Of a stretch of 64,000 nt of DNA, positions 24,169 through 32,894 are shown one piece after another; positions within the stretch are counted from its first letter, which is position 1; each line of letters opens with the position of its first letter. The translations under genes were made by a program, and so were the position numbers. Source of the DNA: an uncultured Roseibium sp. (GTDB taxonomy: Bacteria > Pseudomonadota > Alphaproteobacteria > Rhizobiales > Stappiaceae); contig NZ_CANMFD010000005.1 of assembly GCF_947496995.1 (NCBI RefSeq), positions 124,001-188,000 on the forward strand, in the 5' to 3' direction. The notes under the pieces are model-generated. The model saw nothing but the letters and a program-made list of their open reading frames with translations, searched no databases and was not told the origin of the DNA.

Positions 24169-24753
24169 ATGCTGCAGTTCGCCTTTAAACTGGTGGGAGC
24201 TTTGGCTCTCGTCGTCCTTGCCACGGCCCTTCCCGTGGCGCCTGAAGCAGTTGCGGCAGGTATCACCAGCGACTATACCAAGATCCGGCTTGAGGCCTGC
24301 AAGCAAATCGCCGCGGCCGACACGGAAGAGGGCACTTTCGGCGGTGCCTGGCAATGCGCCGGATACAAGGGCCTGCCGGTCTATGTTGCAGAAGGCGACC
24401 TGCGCATGTTCGTCTCCTTCGGACCGACCGCGGAGGACGAGCCGGCCGCCGGGCAAACACTGCCGAATTTCAACACCGTCAACGAGACGCTCGAGTGGCG
24501 GCTGCGCGACGGCGTGCCTTTCGCGACCATCCTGCGGTGGTTTCCGAGTGTGGATGACAGCGGCAAGACCGGCAGCGTGCTGATCGTCACCCAGCTTCTT
24601 CCCGGCGGAGGCACCTGCCAGATCGCGCGGGTCGACGCGCAGGCCAACAAGAACGCCAATGTCCTGGCCCGTCAGGCGGCGGACAGCATGGCCGGGTCTT
24701 TCGATTGTTCCAATCCGCCGGTTATCATCGGAGCTCCGGGCATTCTCTACTGA
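24169..24753 (+). CDS. Exported protein of unknown function
   Basis: The protein is 194 residues from the ATG at 24169, preceded by GGAGGAG. It begins with a signal peptide ending near EAVAAG (about residue 28). The mature part has four Cys residues (for example [24 protein letters not shown] and FDCSNPP), likely forming disulfides. I recognise no domain, although alphaproteobacterial homologues of this kind are common. It is divergent from ppa and convergent with the GNAT gene. Confidence 0.7.
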   Translation: MLQFAFKLVGALALVVLATALPVAPEAVAAGITSDYTKIRLEACKQIAAADTEEGTFGGAWQCAGYKGLPVYVAEGDLRMFVSFGPTAEDEPAAGQTLPNFNTVNETLEWRLRDGVPFATILRWFPSVDDSGKTGSVLIVTQLLPGGGTCQIARVDAQANKNANVLARQAADSMAGSFDCSNPPVIIGAPGILY

Positions 24754-24805
24754 GGCCCGGCCGGATCAGCCCCGAAACGTATCGTCGCTTCGGAAATCGT
24801 TGGTT

Positions 24806-25324
24806 TCAGGTCTTCTTTTCCGGCCAGGCGTAGATGGACAATTCCATACGTTTGCCGCCCAGACGGTACCAGGATTTCGCTGCCAGTCTTCCGCCGAGTG
24901 CGTTGTAAAACGCACGGGCGGGCCGATTGTCGCTGAGGACCTGAACCGCGAGGCCTGAGAGGTTTTTCGCGGACAGCGTCTCCCTGACATTTCCGAACAG
25001 GGTTCGACCGAAGCCCAGGCCCTGATATTCGGGCTTCAGGTAGAGTTCGTATATCTCGCCCTCCATGCCGGTATCGCGCAGGCGGCAAGAGCCGTAGGTC
25101 GCGTAGCCGGCCGGGACGTCGGCAATGCTGAGGATCTTGATGTCCACACCGCGCGCAAGGGCGCCGTGCCACCAGCTTGTGCCCCGGCGGGAGACCATCT
25201 TCTGCAGGTCGACGCCATGCAGCACGCCGCGATAGGCGCCGAGCCAGGCTTCGCAGTGAATGCCGGCTAGCGCCTCGCAATCCGCGGTCCGGGCCGCGCG
25301 CAGATCGATCAGGTCCGTTGTCAT
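24806..25324 (-). CDS. GNAT-family N-acetyltransferase
   Basis: The protein is 172 residues from the ATG at 25324 (MTTDLIDLRAA). The GNAT acetyl-CoA motif A is IYELYLKPEYQGLGFGRTLFG (with Q-G-L-G-F-G), followed by the motif B-like VLSDNRPARAFYNALGGRLAA. The acceptor substrate is unknown. An upstream in-frame start at 25429 adds a stretch without conserved features. It stands alone between two convergent or unrelated units. Confidence 0.85.
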   Translation of the reverse strand: MTTDLIDLRAARTADCEALAGIHCEAWLGAYRGVLHGVDLQKMVSRRGTSWWHGALARGVDIKILSIADVPAGYATYGSCRLRDTGMEGEIYELYLKPEYQGLGFGRTLFGNVRETLSAKNLSGLAVQVLSDNRPARAFYNALGGRLAAKSWYRLGGKRMELSIYAWPEKKT

Positions 25325-25476
25325 CCTGCAAAAAGGATACAACAAGCAACCAATTGGAAAAGAGGCAATCTCATCCAAAGCAGAGAAAATCGGCGGCTGC
25401 CGGGCCGGGCACAAGTCTGAAATGCGCACTCAGGGCCACGGCCTCGGCAATTTTACGGAAGAGTTTGCCCTCTCCG

Positions 25477-26754
25477 TCAGGCTTCGCTGCGCAGACGCGC
25501 CAGAATGCCTTCGGCGAGGTCCTGACGTACCTTGCCGAGCGCCTTCAACTCCTCCGCCACCTTGTCGATTTCCGCGCCGACGGCACCGACCATCAGGGCG
25601 ACGTTCTGGGCATGCAGGGCCATGTGGCCTTTCTGGATACCGGTGGTCGCCAGGGCGCGCATAGCTCCGAAGTTCTGGGCAAGGCCGACGGAAACGATGA
25701 TGCGGGCCAGTTCATCGGCGGTCTTGACGCCGAGGATCTTCAGGTTGGCCTGCGCCGTCGGGTGGATCTTCGTGGCGCCGCCGATCAGCCCGACCGCCAG
25801 CGGCATTTCAAGGATGCCGACGAGATTGCCGTCGCCGTCCTTTTCCCAGCGGGTCATGGAGCGGTACCAGCCGTCCTTTGCCGCATAGGCGTGGGCGCCC
25901 GCCTCGATGGCGCGGGTGTCGTTGCCCGTCGCCAGCACCACCGCGCTGATGCCGTTCATGATGCCCTTGTTGTGGGTGGCGGCCCGATAGGGGTCGGCAT
26001 CGGCGAAATGATAGGCCGACAGCATGTCGTCACGCACCTGCTCGCCGCCGATTTCCTCGACCGGCCAGACAGCGCGTACGCGGGCGAGACGGCGGTCGGC
26101 CAGATTGGTCAGGATGCGCAGCAGGCTGCGGGCGCCGGTCCATTCCTCCAGCTTCGGGGCCAGGGCCTCCGCCATGCTGTTGACGGCGTTGGCGCCCATG
26201 GCGTCGCGGGTGTCGACAATGATGTGCACCACGGTCATCGGGCCTTCGGCCGTGTCGATCACGCGAATGTCGAGATCCCGGAACCCGCCGCCGAATTTCA
26301 GCAGGAGCGGATCGGTCTCGTCGCAGATCGCCTTGATTTCGCCGATGCGTTCCAGAACCTTCAGGCGGACGTTTTCCGGATCGCTGGCGCCCAGTAGCTG
26401 GATCTGGGCGGCCATCACAGGGCCGCTTGTGGAGGTCCTGAAACCGCCGGTGGACCGGCAGCGCTTGGCGGAATTGCAGACCGCGGCAATGACGGAGGAT
26501 TCTTCCGTCGCCATCGGCACCAGCACGTCCCGTCCGTCGACGGTGACGTTGGTGGCAATCCCGACCGGAATGGCCATGCTGGTGATGGCATTTTCGACAA
26601 GGCGGTCGGCTAGCTCTATCTGGCCGGAGGCGGCATCCGCGAGAACGGCGACGGCTTCGTTGCCGAGCTTCGCCTGGCGCGCCACGGCCTGGAGCCGGGC
26701 ATCCGGAGCCATTTTGTGAAAGCCTTCAATTCGGGACGATGTGTCGTCGCTCAT
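25477..26754 (-). CDS. mvaA: Degradative (class II) hydroxymethylglutaryl-CoA reductase
   Basis: Class II HMG-CoA reductases work in the oxidative direction in bacteria that grow on mevalonate, making HMG-CoA. The protein is 425 residues. The substrate-binding block ENAITSMAIPVGIATN (55-69) and MATEESSVIAA (81-91, Glu84 at the catalytic position) are near-perfect, as is DAMGANAVNSMAEALAP in the NAD-binding region and GHMALHA with the C-terminal catalytic His. It is the last gene of an operon with a TRAP transporter (15 bp after the large permease), which points to mevalonate import and breakdown. HMG-CoA lyase is not in the window. Confidence 0.93.
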   Translation of the reverse strand: MSDDTSSRIEGFHKMAPDARLQAVARQAKLGNEAVAVLADAASGQIELADRLVENAITSMAIPVGIATNVTVDGRDVLVPMATEESSVIAAVCNSAKRCRSTGGFRTSTSGPVMAAQIQLLGASDPENVRLKVLERIGEIKAICDETDPLLLKFGGGFRDLDIRVIDTAEGPMTVVHIIVDTRDAMGANAVNSMAEALAPKLEEWTGARSLLRILTNLADRRLARVRAVWPVEEIGGEQVRDDMLSAYHFADADPYRAATHNKGIMNGISAVVLATGNDTRAIEAGAHAYAAKDGWYRSMTRWEKDGDGNLVGILEMPLAVGLIGGATKIHPTAQANLKILGVKTADELARIIVSVGLAQNFGAMRALATTGIQKGHMALHAQNVALMVGAVGAEIDKVAEELKALGKVRQDLAEGILARLRSEA

Positions 26755-26769
26755 CGGATGTCCTGCATG

Positions 26770-28083
26770 TTAGTTGATCATTGAATTGGGAAGCCACAGC
26801 ACCAGCTCCGGGAAGAGAGCGCAGATGAAGATGCCGAGGGCCTGGAGAAGGATGAAGGGAATGATGGCCCGGTAGACGGTCCCCATGCCGATCCCGGCCG
26901 GGAGAACGCCTTTCATGTAGAAGAGCGTGTAGCCGAAGGGCGGCGAGATATAGGCCATCTGGGCGGAGACCAGGAAGAGGATGCCGAACCAGAGCCGGTC
27001 GAAACCGAGGAAGTCGATCACCGGCAGGAAAACCGGTACGCACAGAAGAATGATGCCGATCTCGTCCAGGAACATGCCGAGCAGGAAGAGAATTCCCAGC
27101 ATTACCGCCAGTACGACCCAGCGGTTGGCGTCCAGGTTCTGGATGAAGTCCAGCAGGAAATCGGCGCCGCCGGTTCCGGTGAAGATCGCCACGAATGCCC
27201 TTGCGCCGATGGTGATCCAGAGGATCATCGCCGTGACTTTCACAACGTCGAGCGCGACGCCGGAGACGAGTTCCCAGCCGAGGCGCCGCTCGACCAGGGC
27301 CGAGATGAAGGCGAGGAACACGCCGACCGCGGCAGCTTCCGTCGGTGTGGCGATGCCCATGTAGATCGTGCCGAGAACGCCGACGATGATCAGCAGCGGC
27401 AGAACCAGGGATTTCAGCGAGGCAATCCGTTCGTCCCACGTGGCGGCCTCGTCGGCGTCCGGACGCGGCGCGACGGAAGGATTGAACGTGGCGCGCAGGA
27501 CGATGTAGCCGATATAGAGCGAAGCCAGCAGCAGGCCGGGAACGACGCCGGCGATGAACATCTGGCCGATGGAGGCCTGCGCGGTGACCGCATAAACGAT
27601 GGTGATGACCGACGGGGGAATGAGAATGCCCAGAGTTCCGCCGGCGCAGATCGTGCCGATCGCCAGTTCGGGACTGTATTTGCGCTTCAGCATGGAAGGC
27701 AGCGCCAGCATGCCCATTGCCGCGACGGCGGCGCCTACGATGCCGGTCATGGCGGCGATGATGGTGCAGATGACAATGGTACCGACCGCCAGTCCGCCCG
27801 GAAGGCGGCGCGACCACAGTTCCATTGCCCGGTAAAGGCTTTCAATAACGCCGGAGCGCTGCAGCGTGCTGGCCATCATGACGTAGAGCGGTATGGCGAG
27901 CAGCGCCTCCGAAGTCATGGTGGAATAGAGATTGAGGATCGTCACCGACAGGGCGGCGGAGCCCCACAAGAGCAAGGTGAAGAGCAGGGCCAGAGCGCCG
28001 AGCGTGAAGGCGAGCGGGACACCGGTCAGAAGCAGGCCGATGAGGCTTGCGAACATGATGGCAAGAACGAATTCGGAGCTCAT
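26770..28083 (-). CDS. TRAP transporter large permease (DctM-like)
   Basis: This is the 12-helix ion-coupled channel subunit of a tripartite TRAP importer. The protein is 437 residues, the usual DctM length, with conserved blocks such as GGTLGILIPPSVITIVYA and FLLGMFLDEIGIILL. The start overlaps the small-permease stop (ATGA). The substrate is best inferred from the next gene, a degradative HMG-CoA reductase: mevalonate or a related hydroxy acid. Confidence 0.93.
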   Translation of the reverse strand: MSSEFVLAIMFASLIGLLLTGVPLAFTLGALALLFTLLLWGSAALSVTILNLYSTMTSEALLAIPLYVMMASTLQRSGVIESLYRAMELWSRRLPGGLAVGTIVICTIIAAMTGIVGAAVAAMGMLALPSMLKRKYSPELAIGTICAGGTLGILIPPSVITIVYAVTAQASIGQMFIAGVVPGLLLASLYIGYIVLRATFNPSVAPRPDADEAATWDERIASLKSLVLPLLIIVGVLGTIYMGIATPTEAAAVGVFLAFISALVERRLGWELVSGVALDVVKVTAMILWITIGARAFVAIFTGTGGADFLLDFIQNLDANRWVVLAVMLGILFLLGMFLDEIGIILLCVPVFLPVIDFLGFDRLWFGILFLVSAQMAYISPPFGYTLFYMKGVLPAGIGMGTVYRAIIPFILLQALGIFICALFPELVLWLPNSMIN

Positions 28084-28586
28084 GCGTCCGCTCCGATCTC
28101 ATTTTCGGAGAAAAACACTGCCTGGAGGATCTCTGCGATCGCCTGGGCGAAAAGCATGGCGAACGACAGCGGGACGACGAATTTCAGCCACCAGATCGGC
28201 GGGTTCCAGGCGGAAAAGCTCGTTTCGGCCATGCCGAAGGAATTCATGGCCAGCGGCCAGCTCACCATGGCGAAGACGCCAGCGAAGATGGCAACGACAA
28301 GATAGGAAAACACCTCTGAGGCGATTTTCGCTCTGCCGTGCAGTTTCTCGCTGAAAATGTCGACGGCGACATGGCCCTTGAGATGCAGCAGGTAGGGGCC
28401 TGCAAACAGGAAGTGGGGACCGAAGACAAGCGTGCTGGCCTCCATCGCCCAGACCGTGGGGGAATCGAACGCGTAGCGGGCGACGACCTCGAAGAGCAGC
28501 ATGGGAACCACGGCGAAAATCAGCGCGGCGGCTGCGAGGAAAAGCACCCGGTTGATACCGGTGATGAGTGAACAGATCTGTTTCAT
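28080..28586 (-). CDS. TRAP transporter small permease (DctQ-like)
   Basis: The protein is 168 residues with four membrane helices and belongs to the DctQ family of TRAP small subunits. Typical features are the N-terminal helix FLAAAALIFAVVPMLLFEVVARYAFDSPTVWAMEAS and a central LKGHVAVDIFSEKL motif. It joins the large permease to the binding-protein stage. It lies between the binding-protein gene (80 bp upstream) and the large permease (overlap of 4 bp). Confidence 0.9.
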   Translation of the reverse strand: MKQICSLITGINRVLFLAAAALIFAVVPMLLFEVVARYAFDSPTVWAMEASTLVFGPHFLFAGPYLLHLKGHVAVDIFSEKLHGRAKIASEVFSYLVVAIFAGVFAMVSWPLAMNSFGMAETSFSAWNPPIWWLKFVVPLSFAMLFAQAIAEILQAVFFSENEIGADA

Positions 28587-28666
28587 GAAGCTGCGGAGCC
28601 AGGATAAAAGCTGCCGGACGGCGACCGGTGCCGAAGCACCGATCGCCGCCCTGCGGGAGGAAGGTC

Positions 28667-29707
28667 TTAAAGCAGACCCAGAGCAGTCATGAAGTTAATC
28701 TGACTTTCAAGGACACGGTTGGCGAGATCGTCATCCTTGGTGGCTTTTTTCCAGGATTCGACGGCATTGGCGCGATTGCTGGCAATGTCGGCTTCGTCCA
28801 GGTAGATCACCTCAACGCCTTTTTCCTTGTACTTTTCGAGAACCTCGGCGTTCTGCGTCATGATGTGCTGGCGCAGGGAGCCGGAGATTTCACGCGCGGC
28901 CACCGCAAGAGCGGCCTTGTAGGAATCGGGCAGGGCTTCATAGGCCGCCTTGTTGGCGACATAGCTCGTGGCCGTTGTCGGCTGGTGCACGCCCGGAAGG
29001 ATGATGAACTTGGCGACTTCCGCCAGGCCTGCCTCGTAATTGGCCGTCAGGTCGCCCCGGTCGGCAAAGTCGATGAGGCCCTTTTCGAGCGCCGTATAGA
29101 TCTCGCCCGTCGCCATCGGCGTGACCGCGACACCCATGTCTCCCATCACAGCCGAGGCAAGGCCGACGAACCGGCCCTTCTTGTCAGCCATGTCGGCAAT
29201 GGTTTCCATCCTTACAGTGGAATGGATCGGCTCTTCGCCGTAGACGGTGGGGGCGATATAGAACAGGCCCGCCTTGTCGTAGGCTTCGCGCGCAAGTTCC
29301 AGCCCGCCGAGCTCGTAGAACCAGGCTTCGTACTGGTCGGATTCCGGAAAGCCGAAGGGGATGGACGACGTAAAGGCGAAGGCCGGGATCTTGCCGGCTT
29401 CGTAGCCGTCATAGGTTTTCATCAATTCGAAGGCGCCGGCACGAACGGCGTCAAATGCCTGGTTCGCCGGGACGAGCTGTCCTGCCGAAAACAGCTTGAT
29501 GTCGAATTTGCCGTCGGTCAGCTCGCTGACGCGCTCAACGAATTTCTTTTCATATTCGAACGGGGTCGTGCCTGCGTCCCAAAGGGCCTGCATGCGCCAT
29601 TCTACGGCGTCCTGAGCCTGTGCCGTGCCCGGTACTGCCAATGCCGCCAGTGCAGCCGCGCCGAAGGCAGCGCCCGCAATAAGTCCGCGTCTATTCAATC
29701 TGGTCAT
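28667..29707 (-). CDS. TRAP transporter substrate-binding protein (DctP-like)
   Basis: The protein is 346 residues with a signal peptide that has a Tat-like twin-arginine (RLNRRGLIAGAAFGAAAL), cleaved near AQAQDA. The mature part is a two-lobed DctP-type binding protein; ATGEIYTALEKGLIDFAD is the conserved family block in which the carboxylate-binding Arg region normally follows. It is the first gene of the TRAP-mvaA operon and is divergent from a MocR regulator. Binding of mevalonate is inferred from the operon. Confidence 0.92.
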   Translation of the reverse strand: MTRLNRRGLIAGAAFGAAALAALAVPGTAQAQDAVEWRMQALWDAGTTPFEYEKKFVERVSELTDGKFDIKLFSAGQLVPANQAFDAVRAGAFELMKTYDGYEAGKIPAFAFTSSIPFGFPESDQYEAWFYELGGLELAREAYDKAGLFYIAPTVYGEEPIHSTVRMETIADMADKKGRFVGLASAVMGDMGVAVTPMATGEIYTALEKGLIDFADRGDLTANYEAGLAEVAKFIILPGVHQPTTATSYVANKAAYEALPDSYKAALAVAAREISGSLRQHIMTQNAEVLEKYKEKGVEVIYLDEADIASNRANAVESWKKATKDDDLANRVLESQINFMTALGLL

Positions 29708-29770
29708 GTTTTCCTCCCTAGGAAGCTCTCGCTTTCTGGTTTAATGGTCGTGACTGTCATAAAAAATTTT

Positions 29771-29838
29771 GGGACAATCAAGGGACGGATAGCGGCAAAA
29801 CTGAGGTCACTGTCCCAGTAAGAAAGCAGGGACAATCA
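29771..29838. promoter_or_regulatory. GGGACAATCA direct repeats, candidate MocR operator
   Basis: GGGACAATCA occurs at 29771-29780 and again at 29829-29838, where it also supplies the ribosome-binding region of the regulator gene. GGGAC (29782) and inverted GTCCC (29812) lie between them. MocR-type regulators typically bind direct repeats with one inverted copy, so the site likely controls both divergent units. Confidence 0.55.
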
Positions 29839-29840
29839 CG

Positions 29841-31253
29841 ATGAGCGATGGCAGCCGACGGCTTTCCCGTGTCGACCAGATCGTTGAAAAGGTTGCTCTA
29901 ATGGTTGAGGCCGGGGCTTACAAGACCTTTGAGCGGTTGCCCTCCATCCGTCAGGCTGCGCGCGAGAACGGTGTTTCCAAGAACACAATGGCCGAAGCCT
30001 ATGACCGGCTTGTGGCCCGCGGGCTTCTCGAAGCCCGTGCCGGGTCGGGTTACTACATGGCCCAGGTGAGGATCTCTCCGCCCTTGGCGCCGGCGCCGCA
30101 TGTCGCTGCCGCGGTTGATGGCGTGTCGCTGCTGCGCGAGCAACTTGAAAAGCACTACGAGGTGCGGCCGGGAGACGGACGGCCACCACCCTTGTGGATG
30201 GAAGGCTCGGAACTCAGGCGCCATTTCGCCAATGCCAAGTCCCCCTATCCGGAAGCCATTCAGTTCGGTTACGGCAGTTGCTGGGGCTATGGTCCGTTGC
30301 GGGAGCGCCTGCGGGTTCAACTGCTCGAACGTTCCATCCCCGTTCAGCCGGACGGGCTGCTGCTGACCCATGGGGTCAATCACGGGCTGGACCTGATCAT
30401 CCGTCATCTGACCGAGCCGGGCGATACGGTCTTCGTCGACGAACCCGGATATTACCCGCTGTTCTCCAAACTGACCTTCGCCAAGGTGCAGATCGTCGGC
30501 ATTCGCCGGGACCGGGACGGGCCGGACCTGGAAGACCTGACGGCAAAGCTCGCGCTGCATCGTCCGAAGATGTTCGTCACCCAGTCGCACGGACACAATC
30601 CCACGGGCGGGTCCCTGTCACCATCCCGGTCCTTCGGGTTGATGCAGCTCGCTGAACGCTGGGGCTTTCTGCTGGTGGAAAACGATGCGCTGGCCGATAT
30701 CCTGCCTTCCACGCTGCCACGGCTCGCAGCGCTCGACCAGTTGAACCGTGTGCTTTATCTCGGCTCCTTTTCGAAGACGCTGTCGGCAAGTCTCCGGTGC
30801 GGCTATGTCGCCGGGGCGCCCGAGATTGTCCGCCGCCTGGCGGATATCAAGATGGTCACGCTGGTCAATTCTTCCGAACATGTCGAACGGTTCGTCTTCA
30901 ATCTTATCCAGGCAGGACATTACTTGCGGCACCTCAGGCGATTGAGAGGACGGGTCGAGGAGGCCTGCAAGGCGACTTTCGAAGAGATGGAAAGGCTCGG
31001 GCTTTCGCTGATGGAAAGCTCCATTCCCGGGTTTTATCTGTGGGTCGAGTTTCCCGAGCACGTCGACGAGCAGGAGCTGTGCGCGCAGGCAAGCAAGCAA
31101 AGCATTTTCATTTCCCCGGGCTCCGTCTTTTACCCGAACCGCAAAAGCCGCGGGCGGGCCGCCATGCGCGTCAACGTGGCTCATGGAACGGATCCGAGGT
31201 TCATAAATTTTCTGCAGGAATTTCTGGGCAGGCCGATACGCGATAGCGCTTAA
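29841..31253 (+). CDS. MocR-type (GntR/aminotransferase) transcriptional regulator
   Basis: The protein is 470 residues: a GntR winged helix (about 8-78, LPSIRQAARENGVSKNTMAEAYDRLVARGLL), a linker and a fold-I aminotransferase-like domain. The PLP lysine is Lys312 in LGSFSKTLSASLRCGY, and Asp282 in ENDALADI stands where the PLP pyridine ring is held. Such regulators sense PLP or amino compounds, but some have changed ligands. It is divergent from the TRAP-mvaA operon with repeats between them, so it is the likely controller. Confidence 0.92.
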   Translation: MSDGSRRLSRVDQIVEKVALMVEAGAYKTFERLPSIRQAARENGVSKNTMAEAYDRLVARGLLEARAGSGYYMAQVRISPPLAPAPHVAAAVDGVSLLREQLEKHYEVRPGDGRPPPLWMEGSELRRHFANAKSPYPEAIQFGYGSCWGYGPLRERLRVQLLERSIPVQPDGLLLTHGVNHGLDLIIRHLTEPGDTVFVDEPGYYPLFSKLTFAKVQIVGIRRDRDGPDLEDLTAKLALHRPKMFVTQSHGHNPTGGSLSPSRSFGLMQLAERWGFLLVENDALADILPSTLPRLAALDQLNRVLYLGSFSKTLSASLRCGYVAGAPEIVRRLADIKMVTLVNSSEHVERFVFNLIQAGHYLRHLRRLRGRVEEACKATFEEMERLGLSLMESSIPGFYLWVEFPEHVDEQELCAQASKQSIFISPGSVFYPNRKSRGRAAMRVNVAHGTDPRFINFLQEFLGRPIRDSA

Positions 31254-31752
31254 ATCGGGATGTCTGCGGGCCGCAATATTGTTGGCGTAGACAGAGTGAC
31301 CGATATATCGTGGAACACGCCGCACAAATGAAAAGGGCCGGCATGGCGCCGGCCCTTCAGTTGCCCTGATGTTTGACTCATAAAATCTGGCTGGCCGGTA
31401 AGAAACCACGGGGGGCTGGGGGGCTAATGCATTCCGCAGCTTCCACTGACCATACCCATCAGGGTATGAACCTAATATGGTAAGTTAAAATGGCTCGCCA
31501 AGGGCTGGATTGCGGCAAAAACAAGGAAATATCGGCATTCTTTCTGGGCAAAGTTCCGTTACGTCCTTTTTGGCGTTGTCCGCAGGAAATTTCATGGCAA
31601 GTTTACCTATATCGGCGCCGGAAAGGGCCGTTTCGGATTTGCGGACTTGCCATGGGGGCAAAAGCCGACGCATCATGACAGCAAGGTAACAGGAGACTGT
31701 TCCGGCGGGACGTTCCTGATCATTGCCAAACCGCAAACGGAATGGAGGCGGA
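31254..31752. other. Intergenic region, no gene supported
   Basis: These 499 bases hold one hairpin (31333-31357) after the MocR gene and otherwise only short frames (31485-31736 on the minus strand, 31490-31678 on the plus strand) with no ribosome site or recognisable product. The last part carries the promoter of the DUF2794 gene. Confidence 0.5.
31333..31357. terminator. Hairpin after the MocR regulator gene
   Basis: A perfect 10-bp stem, AAGGGCCGGC and GCCGGCCCTT, encloses a 5-nt loop about 80 bp after the stop codon. The T run is short, so efficiency is uncertain. Confidence 0.5.
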
Positions 31753-32142
31753 ATGAGCGAAGCCGATGATAGCGCGTTTCATCGCGGTGCGGGTGTCAAC
31801 CCGTTGCCGCAAAGCCAACCGGCTCCCCCTCCAAAACCCGTCGTCGCCTTCAACCGGCGCGAACTCGATACGATCCTCAGGCTTTACGGCCGCATGGTCG
31901 CGGATGGCGAGTGGCGGGACTATGCCATCGACCTTCTGAACGACAGGGCTGTTTTCTCGGTGTTCCGGCGGTCTTCGGAAATGCCGCTCTACCGCATCGA
32001 AAAAGATCCGAAACTGGCCAAGCGTCAGGGCGCCTATTCGGTTGTCGCCACGGGCGGTGTAATCCTCAAGCGCGGCCGGGACCTTGCGCAGGTTCTCAAG
32101 GTTCTCGAGAAAAAGAAACACTTGCGGGTCGTGCGCGCCTGA
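31753..32142 (+). CDS. DUF2794 family protein
   Basis: The protein is 129 residues from the ATG at 31753, which has GGAGGCGG upstream. DUF2794 is a short family largely restricted to Alphaproteobacteria, of unknown function. The conserved core is FNRRELDTILRLYGRMVADGEWRDYAIDLL and YRIEKDPKLAKRQGAYSVVATGGVILKRG. A Pro/Gln-rich stretch precedes it. It stands alone, convergent with the kinase-like gene. Confidence 0.85.
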   Translation: MSEADDSAFHRGAGVNPLPQSQPAPPPKPVVAFNRRELDTILRLYGRMVADGEWRDYAIDLLNDRAVFSVFRRSSEMPLYRIEKDPKLAKRQGAYSVVATGGVILKRGRDLAQVLKVLEKKKHLRVVRA

Positions 32143-32152
32143 TGTCCGCCTC

Positions 32153-32806
32153 TCAAGGTGAAGCATCACTCTTGTAAACATCATCCGCGCATGATGAGAA
32201 CTCCCGGAAGTAAGGCTCACAATACGTCCGCTCCAGGTGCATCATATAGGCATGCCGTTCCGGATCCTTGGCTCTTTGCAGGCCGCGGGAATGCCGAAGC
32301 GGTGCGGGGCAGTCGACATATATGGTTGCGTCGAACCAGTCCCTGACGGGCTCGTGCAACAGAAAGATGCCGTCGCAGAGCACGAGGTCCGGTTCATCCT
32401 CCCCGAGATGTAACGCGTAATGCGCGTTCAACTCCCCCGATGCCGGGTTCCACGCGCGGCAGAAATCGAAACGCCGCTGCTTGCGCAGGCCATCGAGGGC
32501 CTTTTCGATTTCGTTCCAGTCGTACCAGTGCCGCGGGTTTTCCTCATCGGCGCAGGTGTCGATGTCGGCAATTTGCTCTGCGATGCGTTTTTCGCGTTCC
32601 TTGAAGCTGTAGCGGGAAAACCGGTCGCATTCGAAATGATACGCCGTATCGGAAAGTGCTTCCAGGATCGATCGGCACAGCGTGGTTTTTCCAGCTCCGG
32701 CAAAGCCGCAGACCGCCACTATCGTGATGTCGTTGTGCCGTGTCTTTTCGCGCAGCCGCGCTGTCAACGTATCGAGGTCTGTGATCTGCTTCGGAGTGTT
32801 GTGCAT
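32153..32806 (-). CDS. Uridine kinase/phosphoribulokinase-like P-loop kinase
   Basis: The protein is 217 residues from the ATG at 32806 (MHNTPKQITD). It has a P-loop GFAGAGKTT near residue 30, an acceptor-site region HFECDRFSRYSF and a kinase core with LVLCDGIFLLHEP, all in the pattern of the uridine kinase family. The substrate is unknown, and the lid region (RHSRGLQRAKDPERHAYMMHLERTY) is longer than a minimal kinase. The frame upstream of 32806 runs toward the autotransporter gene and lacks a good start. Confidence 0.75.
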   Translation of the reverse strand: MHNTPKQITDLDTLTARLREKTRHNDITIVAVCGFAGAGKTTLCRSILEALSDTAYHFECDRFSRYSFKEREKRIAEQIADIDTCADEENPRHWYDWNEIEKALDGLRKQRRFDFCRAWNPASGELNAHYALHLGEDEPDLVLCDGIFLLHEPVRDWFDATIYVDCPAPLRHSRGLQRAKDPERHAYMMHLERTYCEPYFREFSSCADDVYKSDASP

Positions 32807-32894
32807 CAGGTCTTGAGTGTCGCTTGCAGAAGAGGGGACGCGACCTGATCCGGCGTGATGAGACCTGTCGGATCGTCGCCACCGGCGGCGGAAA

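Noticed and set aside
31490-31678. 62-codon frame in the gap before the DUF2794 gene
   Set aside because: No ribosome site, no domain and no coupling to a neighbour.
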